NCBI GenBank assembly: GCA_015075305.1 | Contig: JABTUS010000007.1 | Coordinates: 303,818 to 367,817 of the forward strand | DNA length: 64,000 nucleotides | Reading direction: 5' to 3' | Origin: Opitutaceae bacterium | GTDB lineage: Bacteria; Verrucomicrobiota; Verrucomicrobiia; Opitutales; Opitutaceae | Part shown: piece after piece, positions 33,691 to 43,173 of the stretch | Layout of the letters: each line of letters opens with the position of its first letter | How positions within the stretch are numbered: position 1 is the stretch's first letter | Notes under the pieces: model-generated | Database searches by the model: none | Told to the model about the DNA's origin: nothing | The model's input: only the letters and a program-made list of their open reading frames with translations | Made by a program: the position numbers and the translations under genes

Positions 33691-34826
33691 GTATCGAGTG
33701 GAAAGGAGATGCTGAACTCACAGCCGCCCCCAGGCATGTTGTCAGCTGTGATGGTGCCCCTGTGTGCATCGACGATGTTTCTGCAGATGGCAAGGCCAAG
33801 CCCGGTGCTTTTTTCTCCACCGGTTGGCCTGACGGAAAGTTTACCGAAATCCTTAAACAGTCTGCCGCGTTCACCCTCGGGAATGCCGGGGCCCTGATCG
33901 CGAACGGCAAGCCGGACTCCGTTTTCGTTCAAGCTCAGTTCAATGCTGATGGTGGATCCCGGTGGGGAGTACTTCACGGCATTGCTCAGCAGGTTGTCGA
34001 TGACCTGCCTGATTTTGGCAGGATCTAGTGAAAGCGGCTGGAGACTGGGAATCGGCAGAAGGGAGAGCACTGTCTTTTTTCTGCCTGCCTCCATGCTCAT
34101 CAGGTGCACGGATCTCTGAACGAGTTCGCCAAGGGCCGTGGGCTCGCGGTGGATCTTCAGCTCTCCCGATTCTATCGTGGCGATATCGAGCAGCTCGTTG
34201 ACCATGTCGAGCAGTTGGTGGCTGGTGGTCTGGATGGTTTTCGCCAGGTCGAGTTGCTCCGCGTTCAGCGTGCCCAGCATCGGATCCTGCAGGAACTCGG
34301 CCAGCCCGCGGATCGATGCCAGCGGATTGCGCAGGTCATGCGCAGCCATTCCCAGAAAGCGGTTCTTTGCGGCATTTGCCCGGGTCAGTTGATTGACGAG
34401 ACTCCTTTGCTGCTCGCTCAGGATGCGGTTGGTCAGATGCATCCGGATTCGCGCAATGGCTTCATTTGCCCGAAACGGCTTGGGAAGGTAGTCGACTCCA
34501 CCGGCACGGAAGCCTTCCACCACGTCGTCCGATTCGGATCTTGCTGTAATGAAGATGACAGGTGCCGCAGTATCGCCGTATATCGCCCGTATCCTGCGGC
34601 AGGTGTCGAACCCATTGGTACCCTTCATTTCGACGTCCATCAGGAGGAGATCCGGCTGAAACTGCGGATAGACTTCCAGTGCCTGATCGCCGGAGTGTGC
34701 TTCAGCCAGTTCATAACCCTCGCCATGGAGAATGCCGCTCAGGATGCGGATGTTCAGGCGGTCGTCGTCAACGACGAGAATCTTTCGTCCGTGAAGATCA
34801 GGTGTGCAGGTTGAAGCGGGAACCAT
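33687..34826 (-). CDS. receiver-histidine kinase hybrid
   Basis: A 379-residue cytoplasmic protein with an N-terminal receiver (ILVVDDDRLN, phospho-Asp in LLLMDVEMKGTNG, YLPKPF) followed by HisKA (MAAHDLRNPLASIRGLAE) and HATPase_c (N box DNLLSNAVKYS, G1 DQGPGIPEGE, G2 STGLGLAICRN). No membrane or PAS domain is present, so the input is probably another protein's phosphate. It is first in the operon with the receiver, small protein, PilB/GspE and HPt genes. Confidence 0.92.
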   Translation of the reverse strand: MVPASTCTPDLHGRKILVVDDDRLNIRILSGILHGEGYELAEAHSGDQALEVYPQFQPDLLLMDVEMKGTNGFDTCRRIRAIYGDTAAPVIFITARSESDDVVEGFRAGGVDYLPKPFRANEAIARIRMHLTNRILSEQQRSLVNQLTRANAAKNRFLGMAAHDLRNPLASIRGLAEFLQDPMLGTLNAEQLDLAKTIQTTSHQLLDMVNELLDIATIESGELKIHREPTALGELVQRSVHLMSMEAGRKKTVLSLLPIPSLQPLSLDPAKIRQVIDNLLSNAVKYSPPGSTISIELSLNENGVRLAVRDQGPGIPEGERGRLFKDFGKLSVRPTGGEKSTGLGLAICRNIVDAHRGTITADNMPGGGCEFSISFPLDT

Positions 34827-34920
34827 GAGTGAATCTGCAGAAGGATCACTGGTGGAGTCGAAAGTTGTTCAATTGGCTGGAACACGAAGAGGTCTGCAAC
34901 AGGATTCTCTGATTCTTCGT

Positions 34921-34952
34921 AACATATCAAAATATACGGATATGTTGATATT
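34921..34952. promoter_or_regulatory. AT-rich inverted repeats upstream of metK (operator or RNA element)
   Basis: AACATATC (34921-34928) pairs with GATATGTT (34939-34946) around a 10-base spacer, and ATATCAA (34924-34930) pairs with TTGATAT (34945-34951); the two pairings exclude each other. This lies 49-80 bp before the metK start in otherwise GC-rich DNA. A GAGGAGG stretch follows at about 34959, too far from the start to be a normal ribosome site. It fits an operator of a SAM/SAH-cycle repressor or a switching leader; no known SAM or SAH riboswitch pattern is recognised. Confidence 0.5.
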
Positions 34953-35000
34953 AAGCTTGAGGAGGCTTGGCGGGAAGCGATAAAAATCGGGATCATTTCC

Positions 35001-36200
35001 ATGGCCAATTCCTTTGTTTTTTCCTCCGAATCAGTTGGTGAGGGTCATCCCGACAAGGTCGCCGATCTCATCTCCGACAGTGTTCTCGACGCATGCCTTT
35101 CGGTCGACCGGACAAGCCGCGTCGCCTGCGAGACGCTGGTGAAATCGAATGCGGTGGTGGTCGCCGGGGAGATCACCATTCCCAAGCTGGGTGCCCGGCC
35201 GATTGATGCCGCCATCAATGTCGACCGCATTGTCCGGGAAGCGATTCGCGAAATCGGCTATGTGAACGCCGACGATGTTTTCCATGCCGACAAGGTTTTC
35301 ATTCACAACCTGCTGACCACCCAGTCACCTGACATCGCGCAGGGTGTGGATGCCCGAAGGGCGAAAGGAAAACAGACTGCCGAGCAAGGCGCCGGGGATC
35401 AGGGACTGATGTTCGGTTATGCCTGCAATGAAACGCCGGAGCTGATGCCGACCCCGGTGATGTTTGCCCACAGACTGGGGCGCGAGCTCACCGCCATTCG
35501 CAAGTCGGGAAAGGCCCGCTGGCTTCGCCCGGATGCTAAGTCGCAGGTGTCGATTCGCTATCGCGATGGAAAGCCGGTGGAGGTCGTGAACGTCGTCATC
35601 TCGACGCAGCACACCGAGGACGTTGATCACGCCGAGATTGAATCGTTTCTGATCAAGAACGTCATCCGCAAGGTCATTCCTGCGAGGCTGCTGAATTCGA
35701 GAACGGAGTACCTGATCAATCCGACAGGACGCTTTGTTGTCGGGGGCCCCCAAGGGGACACGGGGCTCACCGGGCGTAAGATTATTGTGGATACATACGG
35801 TGGCTGGGGACGCCATGGCGGGGGGGCGTTTTCCGGGAAGGATCCGTCCAAGGTCGACCGCTCGGCTGCGTACATGGCGCGCTGGGTGGCAAAGACGATC
35901 GTGGCTTCAGGTCTCTCCGAAATCGCCGAGCTCCAGCTTGCCTACGCGATCGGTTATCCGAAACCGGTCAGCGTTTTTGTGGACACGTTTGGAACGGGAA
36001 CGGTGGCGGACGAGAAGATCGCGGAGGCCGTCCAGGATGTTTTCAGCTTCAAACCTGCGGACATTGTGAAGCAGCTCAATTTGCTGAGGCCGATTTACCG
36101 GCAGACGACGAACTACGGTCATTTTGGCAAGAAGGGCCTGCCGTGGGAGGTTCCCAGCAGGGCCGGCGCATTGACCGCAGCCGTCAAGCGCCGCGCGTAA
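35001..36200 (+). CDS. metK: S-adenosylmethionine synthetase
   Basis: Makes SAM from methionine and ATP. The 399 residues contain [20 protein letters not shown] (read in two parts), the signature [13 protein letters not shown], and the P-loop-like [19 protein letters not shown]. Length is typical. It is followed 33 bp later by ahcY, giving a compact SAM cycle unit (synthesis and SAH removal). The upstream inverted repeats are candidates for its control. Confidence 0.97.
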   Translation: MANSFVFSSESVGEGHPDKVADLISDSVLDACLSVDRTSRVACETLVKSNAVVVAGEITIPKLGARPIDAAINVDRIVREAIREIGYVNADDVFHADKVFIHNLLTTQSPDIAQGVDARRAKGKQTAEQGAGDQGLMFGYACNETPELMPTPVMFAHRLGRELTAIRKSGKARWLRPDAKSQVSIRYRDGKPVEVVNVVISTQHTEDVDHAEIESFLIKNVIRKVIPARLLNSRTEYLINPTGRFVVGGPQGDTGLTGRKIIVDTYGGWGRHGGGAFSGKDPSKVDRSAAYMARWVAKTIVASGLSEIAELQLAYAIGYPKPVSVFVDTFGTGTVADEKIAEAVQDVFSFKPADIVKQLNLLRPIYRQTTNYGHFGKKGLPWEVPSRAGALTAAVKRRA

Positions 36201-36233
36201 GCGGACATCAAACTCAAACCATTATTTTTTGTC

Positions 36234-37667
36234 ATGGGTTCAGCACTCGCCAAACCTTCCACCGCTCACGATTTCAACGTAAAGGACATTTCTCTGGCCG
36301 ATTGGGGTCGAAAGGAAATCAACGTTGCCGAGCACGAAATGCCGGGACTGGTTTCACTGCGCAAGAAGCACGGTGCGGCAAAACCGCTCAAGGGCGTGCG
36401 CATCACCGGGTCACTGCACATGACGATTCAGACGGCGGTTCTCATTGAGACGCTTGTCGAACTCGGCGCCTCCGTCCGATGGGCTTCGTGCAACATTTTC
36501 TCCACGCAGGATCATGCCGCCGCCGCCATTGCAAAGGCCGGGGTTCCGGTGTTCGCCTGGAAGGGAGAGACGCTCGAGGAGTACTGGGACCTCACCTGGA
36601 AAGCGCTCAGTCATCCCGGTGGCAAGGGACCGCAGCTCGTCGTCGATGACGGGGGCGATGTCACGCTTCTGCTGCACAAGGGCTACGAACTTGAGAATGG
36701 ATCGGACTGGGTCGACTCCGCGTCCGGTTCGCACGAGGAGCAGGTCATCAAGAATCTCCTGAAGCGGATACACGCGGAGGATCCGCTGGTCTTCTCGCGC
36801 ATGGTGAAGGACTGGCGCGGTGTCTCTGAGGAAACCACGACGGGCGTGCACCGGCTCTACCAGTTGCACGAAAAGGGCGCGCTGCTGGTGCCCGCGATCA
36901 ATGTGAACGATTCGGTCACGAAGTCGAAATTCGACAATCTCTACGGTTGCCGGGAATCGCTCGCGGATGGACTGAAACGCGCGACCGACGTCATGATCGC
37001 GGGCAAGGTCGCGTGCGTTTGCGGCTACGGCGACGTCGGCAAGGGCTCGGCGCATTCACTCCGCGGTTTCGGCGCGCGGGTCATCGTGACGGAGGTCGAT
37101 CCGATCAACGCATTGCAGGCCGCGATGGAAGGCTTCGAGGTCAATACCGTTGAAAGCACGCTGGGCACCGCCGACATCTATGTGACGACGACGGGCAACC
37201 GCGACGTCATCACACTCGAGCACATCCAGCGGATGAAGGATCAGGCGATCATCTGCAACATCGGGCATTTCGACAATGAGATCCAGGTCGACCGCCTCTA
37301 CAAGTCCGCGGGAACGCGGCGCATCACCATCAAGCCGCAGTATGACCAGTTCGTTCTCGCGAACGGCCGCAGCATCTACCTTCTCGCGGAGGGCCGCCTC
37401 GTGAACCTGGGCTGTGCGACGGGCCATCCGTCGTTTGTGATGTCGAATTCCTTCACGAACCAAACACTGGCGCAGCTCGACCTCTGGGAAAAACGCGATT
37501 CCTACAAGGTCGGGGTCTATCGCCTGCCGAAGCACCTCGATGAAGAGGTTGCGCGGCTGCATCTGGAAAAGATCGGGGCGAAGCTGACTGTTCTTACAAA
37601 GGAGCAGGCAGCCTATCTGGGCGTGCCAGTGCAGGGGCCCTACAAGCCAGAGCACTACCGGTACTGA
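36234..37667 (+). CDS. ahcY: adenosylhomocysteinase
   Basis: Hydrolyses S-adenosylhomocysteine to adenosine and homocysteine, relieving product inhibition of methyltransferases. The 477 residues show [15 protein letters not shown], the region around [17 protein letters not shown], the NAD motif [18 protein letters not shown], and the invariant C-terminus YKPEHYRY. It is the second gene of the metK-ahcY unit and is followed by a clear terminator. Confidence 0.97.
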   Translation: MGSALAKPSTAHDFNVKDISLADWGRKEINVAEHEMPGLVSLRKKHGAAKPLKGVRITGSLHMTIQTAVLIETLVELGASVRWASCNIFSTQDHAAAAIAKAGVPVFAWKGETLEEYWDLTWKALSHPGGKGPQLVVDDGGDVTLLLHKGYELENGSDWVDSASGSHEEQVIKNLLKRIHAEDPLVFSRMVKDWRGVSEETTTGVHRLYQLHEKGALLVPAINVNDSVTKSKFDNLYGCRESLADGLKRATDVMIAGKVACVCGYGDVGKGSAHSLRGFGARVIVTEVDPINALQAAMEGFEVNTVESTLGTADIYVTTTGNRDVITLEHIQRMKDQAIICNIGHFDNEIQVDRLYKSAGTRRITIKPQYDQFVLANGRSIYLLAEGRLVNLGCATGHPSFVMSNSFTNQTLAQLDLWEKRDSYKVGVYRLPKHLDEEVARLHLEKIGAKLTVLTKEQAAYLGVPVQGPYKPEHYRY

Positions 37668-37676
37668 CCAAACCGC

Positions 37677-37706
37677 AAAACCGCATCACCAAACGATGCG
37701 GTTTTT
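37677..37706 (+). terminator. Rho-independent terminator after ahcY
   Basis: AAAACCGCATC and GATGCGGTTTTT form a stem with a 7-base loop, ending in a T-rich run (GTTTTTGTTT). It starts 10 bp after the ahcY stop. Confidence 0.88.
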
Positions 37707-37866
37707 GTTTCTCTTGAAAGTCCGGAACTGACCGCTCATCGACGGAAGTGGCGCGAACGATCCAGCGATTGCAGATTTCCCCAAGGTACGCGCGCCTGTC
37801 GCAGTCCCTCGGCTAACCTCCTCCGTTGGAGGGGCGCGCATCCCCCTCAGTTGGAGATGACATGTA

Positions 37867-37902
37867 GCCGACAGGCGGCTGAAAAGCAGCCAACCTGTCG
37901 GC
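37867..37902 (+). ncRNA. strong hairpin before the IS110 transposase, possibly part of a bridge RNA
   Basis: GCCGACAGG (37867-37875) pairs with CCTGTCGGC (37894-37902), and inside it GGCTG pairs with CAGCC around AAAAG. The hairpin ends four bases before the annotated ATG of the transposase. IS110-group elements make a bridge RNA from the non-coding left end; this could be one of its stems, or a hairpin that hides the ribosome site. No loop guides can be assigned from one copy. Confidence 0.4.
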
Positions 37903-37905
37903 GTT

Positions 37906-38976
37906 ATGAATAATAACATACATAAAATAGATGGTGAGCGTGTCGCTGTCGAGATGGCGATGACGGTTAAGTTGGGGCTGGATCTGCACGCCAGGGATGT
38001 GGTGGTCTGCCGTCAGAATGACGGGCAGCAGCCGAAGCCAGTGTGCAGAATGACGCACAAAGAGTTGCTGGATCTGGTTGCGGGGCTGATCGCCGCAGGA
38101 CACCGTGTGGAGAGTTGCTACGAGGCCGGACCGTGCGGATACGGGTTGCATCGCAAGTTGATCCAGATGGGAGCGCGCAATCGGGTGATCGTGCCTCGGA
38201 AATGGGACGCGGAAGGCAGGCGTGTGAAGACTGATCGCAGGGATGCCCGGGAGATCTGTGATGCGCTGGACCGATACCTGCGAGGCAGCACCACTGCCTT
38301 TTCGGTGGTGTACGTTCCGACGGAGGAACAGGAAGAGACTCGAGCGTTGGGTCGGCAACGGGGAATGCTGGTGAAGGAGCGCCAGCGCTGTGTGGTGCGG
38401 GGTCACGGCTTGATGCTGACCGCCGGTGTGCAGGCGGATCCAGACTGGTGGCATCCCAAGGCCTGGAGTGAGCTGGCGAAGACATTGCCGCCGGAGCTGC
38501 GCGCACGGATAGAGACCTGGCAGCGTCAAGCGCTGCATTTTGAATCCGAGATAGAAGCGTGGACCAAGCGGGTTGAGAGTATGGGCGAGAAACAGATTCT
38601 GGTGAAAGGACTGGGTCTGCTCACGAACACACTCCTGGGAATGGAGGTGTGCGATTGGGCCCGCTTTGGCGGTCGTCGAAAGGTGGGAGGGTACAGCGGA
38701 TTGTGCCCGAGTGAGTACTCGACGGGGACACGTCGCCGTCAGGGCAGCATCTCCAAGCACGGAAACCCTCGAATGCGTCACCTGCTCGTCGAGGCCGCCT
38801 GGCGTCTGCTGCGCTGGCAGCCCGACTACCCTCCGCTGAAAAAACTGCGCCAGGCGCTCGGCGCCCGTGCACGCAAACGAGCCGTGGTCGCAGTCGCGCG
38901 ACGGCTCGCAATCGATTTATGGCGCATCCACACCGGTCGCTGCACGCCCGAACAGCTGGGCCTGAAAGTGGGTTGA
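37906..38976 (+). CDS. IS110-family transposase
   Basis: A 356-residue DEDD recombinase. The RuvC-like N-terminal domain begins KLGLDLHARDVVVC (first Asp), continues CYEAGPCGYGLHR (Glu) and KTDRRDAREICDAL (Asp pair). The C-terminal transposase_20 domain has GYSGLCPSEYSTG, then GSISKHGNPRMRHLLVEAAW with the conserved Ser. It appears complete. The start may be ATG 37906 or a later in-frame ATG at 37954, just before the conserved domain. Confidence 0.92.
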   Translation: MNNNIHKIDGERVAVEMAMTVKLGLDLHARDVVVCRQNDGQQPKPVCRMTHKELLDLVAGLIAAGHRVESCYEAGPCGYGLHRKLIQMGARNRVIVPRKWDAEGRRVKTDRRDAREICDALDRYLRGSTTAFSVVYVPTEEQEETRALGRQRGMLVKERQRCVVRGHGLMLTAGVQADPDWWHPKAWSELAKTLPPELRARIETWQRQALHFESEIEAWTKRVESMGEKQILVKGLGLLTNTLLGMEVCDWARFGGRRKVGGYSGLCPSEYSTGTRRRQGSISKHGNPRMRHLLVEAAWRLLRWQPDYPPLKKLRQALGARARKRAVVAVARRLAIDLWRIHTGRCTPEQLGLKVG

Positions 38977-39276
38977 GCGCCTAAATGGGACTTTGGTGGC
39001 GGGGGCGGAGTGTGTTCGTCATGCCCCTTGGGTGAACCCCGTCTTGGAGGGGCATGCTTCGTCATGCCCAGGGGACGCACGATAAAACAACGCCGGTCAC
39101 AGTCAGCCATCATTCATGACGGACGGGCTACAAAATGGGGGTCTCAGAAAGGGACAGGCTATCCGGCCCGATTACCTGTCTTGTCCCCGACTGGGCAAAA
39201 TCGAATAGTTTAGTTTATAACCTAACATACTATAATTAATCTTGCACTGATCTGGAACAAGCGCGAAGATCCTTGC
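38977..39276. other. 300-bp interval between IS110 transposase and cysI
   Basis: No gene is visible. It holds the IS110 right side with a hairpin (CATGCCCC 39020-39027 / GGGGCATG 39049-39056) and a repeated CGTCATGCCC (about 39017 and 39060). The last 80 bp become AT-rich and form the likely cysI promoter region. Confidence 0.6.
39208..39236 (+). promoter_or_regulatory. likely cysI promoter
   Basis: A TATAAT box at 39231-39236 lies 41 bp before the cysI GTG start, in a sharply AT-rich patch. A weak -35 (GTTTAG) is 17 bp upstream. The patch begins TAACATA, as does the region before metK, which may be chance. Confidence 0.45.
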
Positions 39277-41016
39277 GTGTCCACCACTGTCGCACCTCCT
39301 GAAGTGCCATCACCCGCCGCGGCGCCCGCGAAGCCGTTTGTTGCCAATGAGGGAATCAAACTCGCCTCAAATTTTCTCCGGGGAACGATTGCGGAGGACC
39401 TGAGGGACGCTTCGACCGGCGCGATTTCGGACAATAGCAGTCTACTGACGAAGTTTCACGGACTCTACCTTCAGGATGATCGCGATCAGCGCATCGCCTT
39501 GAAGAGGGCGGGAAAGGAAAAGGCGTTTTCATTCATGCTGCGGGTCCGCTTGCCTGGAGGGCGGTGCACACCGCAGCAGTGGCTGGTTCTTGATTCGCTG
39601 GCCGATCAGTTCGGCATCCAGTCCCTCCGGCTGACAACCCGTCAGACCTTTCAGTTTCACGGCGTGCTCAAGGGGAATCTGAAGCCCTTGATCAAGGGCT
39701 TGAATTCCGTGCTGCTGGATTCGATTGCCGCCTGCGGCGATGTGAATCGAAACGTCATGGCTCCGCCGAATCCGGAGCGCAGCCCGGTGCTCCAGCAGGT
39801 GTACGAACAGGCGAAGGCGTGGAGCGAATACGTGCTGCCGAAGACACGCGCCTATCACGAGATCTGGCTCGACGATGTGCGTGTCGCCGGTGGTGAACCC
39901 GAGATCGAACCGATCTATGGTGCGACCTATCTTCCGCGCAAGTTCAAGACGGGGTTTGCGCTGCCGCCGTCAAATGACGTGGACCTCTTTTCCCAGGACC
40001 TTGGTTTCATTGCGATCGTTGAGAACGATCGCCTCGTGGGCTACAATCTTGCGATCGGCGGTGGGCAGGGCATGAGTCATGGCAATGTCGAGACATATTC
40101 CCGCCTCGCCGATGTCGTGGGTTTCCTGACGCCTGAACAGGTCATTCCGGTTGGCACGGCCGTGCTGACGACCCAGCGGGATCACGGCGACCGGACCAAC
40201 CGCAAGCATGCGCGCTTGAAGTACACGATCGACGATCGCGGACTGGACTGGTTCAAGGCGGAGGTGGAAAGGCGGTCGGGAGTGACGCTTAGTCCGGCGC
40301 GCCCGTATCAATTCACCACGATCCAGGATCCACTTGGCTGGCATGCATGTGCCGATGGAACCTGGTTCTACGGCCTGCACATCCTCAGTGGCCGCATCAA
40401 GGACGCCCCCGGGTGGGAGATGAAGAAGGCCCTCCGCGAGATTGCCGCGTTTCACACGGGCGATTTCAGGCTTACAGCATCGCAGAACCTCACAATTTCC
40501 GGCGTCTCGACCGAAGCCAAGGCTCGTATCGATGAGGTTCTGGGCCGCTACAATCTCACGGCGGAGAATGCGCGATCCGGCATGCGTCTGAACGCGCTGT
40601 CCTGCGTGGCGCTTCCCAGCTGCGGTCTCGCGCTCGCTGAAAGCGAGCGTGCGCTGCCCGATTTGCTGGCGCGCTTTGAAACGATCCTCGAGGAGGCGGG
40701 TTTGCGGGATGACGCCATCAGTCTGCGGATCACCGGATGCCCGAACGGGTGTGCGCGTCCGTACCTCGCGGAAATCGGTTTTGTGGGCAAGGCACCTGGA
40801 AAGTACGCGATCTATCTGGGAGCCAACTACGAGGGAACCCGGCTGAACCGCCTCTTTGCCGCCAGCCTGACCATCGATGACGCACTGGCTCAACTGACAC
40901 CCATCATCAAGCGCTTCGCATTGGAGCGGAATGAGAGGGAACGGTTTGGCGACTGGTGTGAGCGGGTGATCCTTCCGAAGGATGCCACGTTTCATTCGGT
41001 TGGCACCAGGACATAA
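39277..41016 (+). CDS. cysI: assimilatory sulfite reductase hemoprotein subunit
   Basis: Reduces sulfite to sulfide using siroheme and a 4Fe-4S cluster. The 579 residues have the two NIR/SIR half-domains (LRLTTRQTFQFHGV at about 110; FRLTASQNLTISGV at about 400) and the cluster cysteines in CVALPSCGLA and TGCPNGCARPYLAEIGFVG. The length and the spacing of the two cysteine pairs fit CysI. GTG start at 39277. No cysJ flavoprotein is adjacent. Together with metK-ahcY it forms a sulfur-metabolism neighbourhood, now interrupted by the IS110 element. Confidence 0.94.
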   Translation: MSTTVAPPEVPSPAAAPAKPFVANEGIKLASNFLRGTIAEDLRDASTGAISDNSSLLTKFHGLYLQDDRDQRIALKRAGKEKAFSFMLRVRLPGGRCTPQQWLVLDSLADQFGIQSLRLTTRQTFQFHGVLKGNLKPLIKGLNSVLLDSIAACGDVNRNVMAPPNPERSPVLQQVYEQAKAWSEYVLPKTRAYHEIWLDDVRVAGGEPEIEPIYGATYLPRKFKTGFALPPSNDVDLFSQDLGFIAIVENDRLVGYNLAIGGGQGMSHGNVETYSRLADVVGFLTPEQVIPVGTAVLTTQRDHGDRTNRKHARLKYTIDDRGLDWFKAEVERRSGVTLSPARPYQFTTIQDPLGWHACADGTWFYGLHILSGRIKDAPGWEMKKALREIAAFHTGDFRLTASQNLTISGVSTEAKARIDEVLGRYNLTAENARSGMRLNALSCVALPSCGLALAESERALPDLLARFETILEEAGLRDDAISLRITGCPNGCARPYLAEIGFVGKAPGKYAIYLGANYEGTRLNRLFAASLTIDDALAQLTPIIKRFALERNERERFGDWCERVILPKDATFHSVGTRT

Positions 41017-41113
41017 AGGCGATTTGACTGCGAAGGGCCTCCGCGGATTTTCCTGCCGGCAAGAAATGCCCTTGCACTTTGCGTTCAGCCCCTTTGCTTC
41101 TGGGGCTTGGACT

Positions 41114-41205
<92 letters not shown>

Positions 41206-41371
41206 TGCTTCGCTCGTTGAGCTTAGCAATGAGGTGTAACTGAGACCCCGTGAAATTGCTGAAGCAGGGTCAATGAGGCTGAAGGAGGGCTTAGTGATCT
41301 GCGGGACTGCTCTGCTTATTTGAATCGACGCGCCCGTGGGTTTGCGGAGCCTTGAGGCCCCGATCACTCCG

Positions 41372-42616
41372 ATGACTTCCTCTTCCGGCTCCCCGATTGC
41401 CCGCTATGCATGGATGGTGGTGGCACTGCTGTTTCCGGTGGCGCTGCTCAACTACCTGGATCGCCAGATGCTGGCGACGATGAAGGGCTCGATGGTCGAC
41501 GACATCCCAAGCATCGCAAACAAGGCGGACTGGGGGCTGGTGCTGGGATGCTTCAAGTGGACCTACGCGGTGCTGAGTCCGTTTGGAGGCTACGTGGCGG
41601 ACCGTTTCAGCAAGCGCTGGGTGATCTGCGGCAGCCTGTTCATGTGGTCGGCTGTCACCTGGTGGACGGGTCACGTGACTTCCTTTCACGAACTCGTGCT
41701 TGTGCGCTCATTGATGGGCGTCAGCGAGGCTTTCTACATTCCCGCGGCGCTGGCTTTGATCTCGGAGTATCACGCCGGCAGCACGAAATCGCGGGCGGTG
41801 GGTTGCCACCAGGCAGGCATTTACATCGGTCAGATTCTCGGCGGCTTCGCGGGTTACATCGCCGCTTCCCCCGACCATGGCTGGCGATGGGCGTTCACCA
41901 CCTGCGGCATGCTGGGCGTCATCTATGCGCTTCCGCTGCTTGCTGCACTCCGGGATCCGGTGCGATCGGTTGAGCAGGCCGCGGAGGCAAAGGTCGCCCG
42001 GAGCGGCGTGCTGCGCGGGTTGCTGGGAGACAGGAATTTTCTCCTGTTGGTGCTGTACTTCACGCTGCCGGCGATCGCCGGCTGGGTGGTGCGCGACTGG
42101 ATGCCCGAGATCCTGCGCGAAAAATTCAATCTCGGTCAGGGCAAGGCGGGTGTCAGCGCGATCCTTTACGTGCAGATTGCATCGATCGTCGGCGTGATCA
42201 TCGGCGGCTCACTGGCGGATCGCTGGATGAAGAAAACCAACCGTGGAAGGATTTTCACGAGCGCGATTGGCATGGTGATGTTTCTCCCCGCGCTGTTCAG
42301 TGTCGGGCATGCGTCAACGCTGACGATCGCGATCGTCGGCCTGATCATCTTCGGCCTTGGCTGGGGATTCTTCGACTGCAACAACATGCCGATTCTCTCC
42401 CAGATCGCACGTCCGGAATGGCGCGCCACCGGCTACGGAATCATGAATCTGGTCAGCATCAGCTGCGGTGGATTCGGCGACTGGGGCTTTGGCGTCCTTC
42501 GCGACCGGCATGTGCCGCTGGACGTGATTTTTGGTGCGTTCGCGGGCGTCGCATTGCTGTCGGTGGTCATAGTGATGCTGATCAAGGTGGGCGCGAACGC
42601 CGATCGGAAGGCATGA
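41372..42616 (+). CDS. MFS transporter, sugar-acid type
   Basis: About 414 residues with twelve predicted membrane helices. The start contains the ACS/hexuronate-family pattern ALLNYLDRQMLAT, and the loop after helix 2 has GGYVADRFSKRW, the MFS motif A. The middle loop is near residue 200 (ALRDPVRSVEQAAEAKV). Members of this group take up hexuronates, sugar acids or similar anions; the substrate cannot be fixed. ATG 41372 is preferred because the upstream in-frame ATG at 41336 would add only a non-conserved leader. Confidence 0.85.
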   Translation: MTSSSGSPIARYAWMVVALLFPVALLNYLDRQMLATMKGSMVDDIPSIANKADWGLVLGCFKWTYAVLSPFGGYVADRFSKRWVICGSLFMWSAVTWWTGHVTSFHELVLVRSLMGVSEAFYIPAALALISEYHAGSTKSRAVGCHQAGIYIGQILGGFAGYIAASPDHGWRWAFTTCGMLGVIYALPLLAALRDPVRSVEQAAEAKVARSGVLRGLLGDRNFLLLVLYFTLPAIAGWVVRDWMPEILREKFNLGQGKAGVSAILYVQIASIVGVIIGGSLADRWMKKTNRGRIFTSAIGMVMFLPALFSVGHASTLTIAIVGLIIFGLGWGFFDCNNMPILSQIARPEWRATGYGIMNLVSISCGGFGDWGFGVLRDRHVPLDVIFGAFAGVALLSVVIVMLIKVGANADRKA

Positions 42617-42725
42617 CCGTGAACGGCATCGGGCCAGCCGCCGCAAAATGCGGGGACTGGGAATGCAACGTCAGACACTGCCGGCGGCTGGAAGTCGTCC
42701 GAGACTGAACCACGTCACTCCGCGC

Positions 42726-43136
42726 CTATCCTGGCTGCCCTGACTCCAGGTCGTACAACATGTGCCAGATGCGATCCGTCTCGCCGCGCTCGATGACCTG
42801 GAGGGGTGTTGATCCCTCGAAGGCGGAATTGGGCTGTTTCAGCCAGCGGCCCACCTCGACCGGCTCCATGACACGTGCCAGCCCGTCGAGCAGGCGATCC
42901 ATCTCAACCAGCGCCTTCTCCTGTTTCGCGGATGGCGGCTCCCCCTGGCTCCATTTTGCCACTGAACGCGGTGAAAATCCGGTCAACCGCACGAGCAGCG
43001 GCTGAGGCAGGCTGAAGGTGTTTCTATAGTGCTGGAGCAATCGCGAATAGTCATGAACCTTCCGGTGGGCAAAACGAAATGTTCCAGTCAGCGCCGGCCT
43101 GGCGGTGAGCTTTCGTTTCTTGAGCATGGTGGCCAT
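42726..43136 (-). CDS. Xre/MbcA/ParS-type antitoxin (DUF2384)
   Basis: A 136-residue protein with a diverged Xre-like HTH (LPQPLLVRLTGFSPRSVAKWSQG) and a C-terminal toxin-binding domain ending WLKQPNSAFEGSTPLQVIERGETDRI, the usual DUF2384 signature. Its partner is the RES-domain gene 37 bp upstream on the same strand, so this is a RES-Xre toxin-antitoxin pair with the toxin gene first. Confidence 0.88.
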   Translation of the reverse strand: MATMLKKRKLTARPALTGTFRFAHRKVHDYSRLLQHYRNTFSLPQPLLVRLTGFSPRSVAKWSQGEPPSAKQEKALVEMDRLLDGLARVMEPVEVGRWLKQPNSAFEGSTPLQVIERGETDRIWHMLYDLESGQPG

Positions 43137-43173
43137 ATTTTTGCCTGCATTAGAGCCTGCAATATTGCAGGTG

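Larger units (their letters stand above)
37826..39053 (+). mobile_element. IS110-family insertion sequence, ends approximate
   Basis: An intact IS110-type transposase gene is flanked by a 10-bp direct repeat, TTGGAGGGGC, at 37826-37835 and 39044-39053. IS110 elements lack classical inverted repeats, so these repeats are the best visible boundary marks, and the roughly 1.2-kb length suits a small member of the family. The non-coding left side holds a strong hairpin. Exact ends need comparison with another copy. Confidence 0.65.

Noticed and set aside
34827..35000. SAM or SAH riboswitch before metK
   Set aside because: I could not fit the leader to the known SAM-I, SAM-II, SAM-IV or SAH patterns; only simple inverted repeats are visible.
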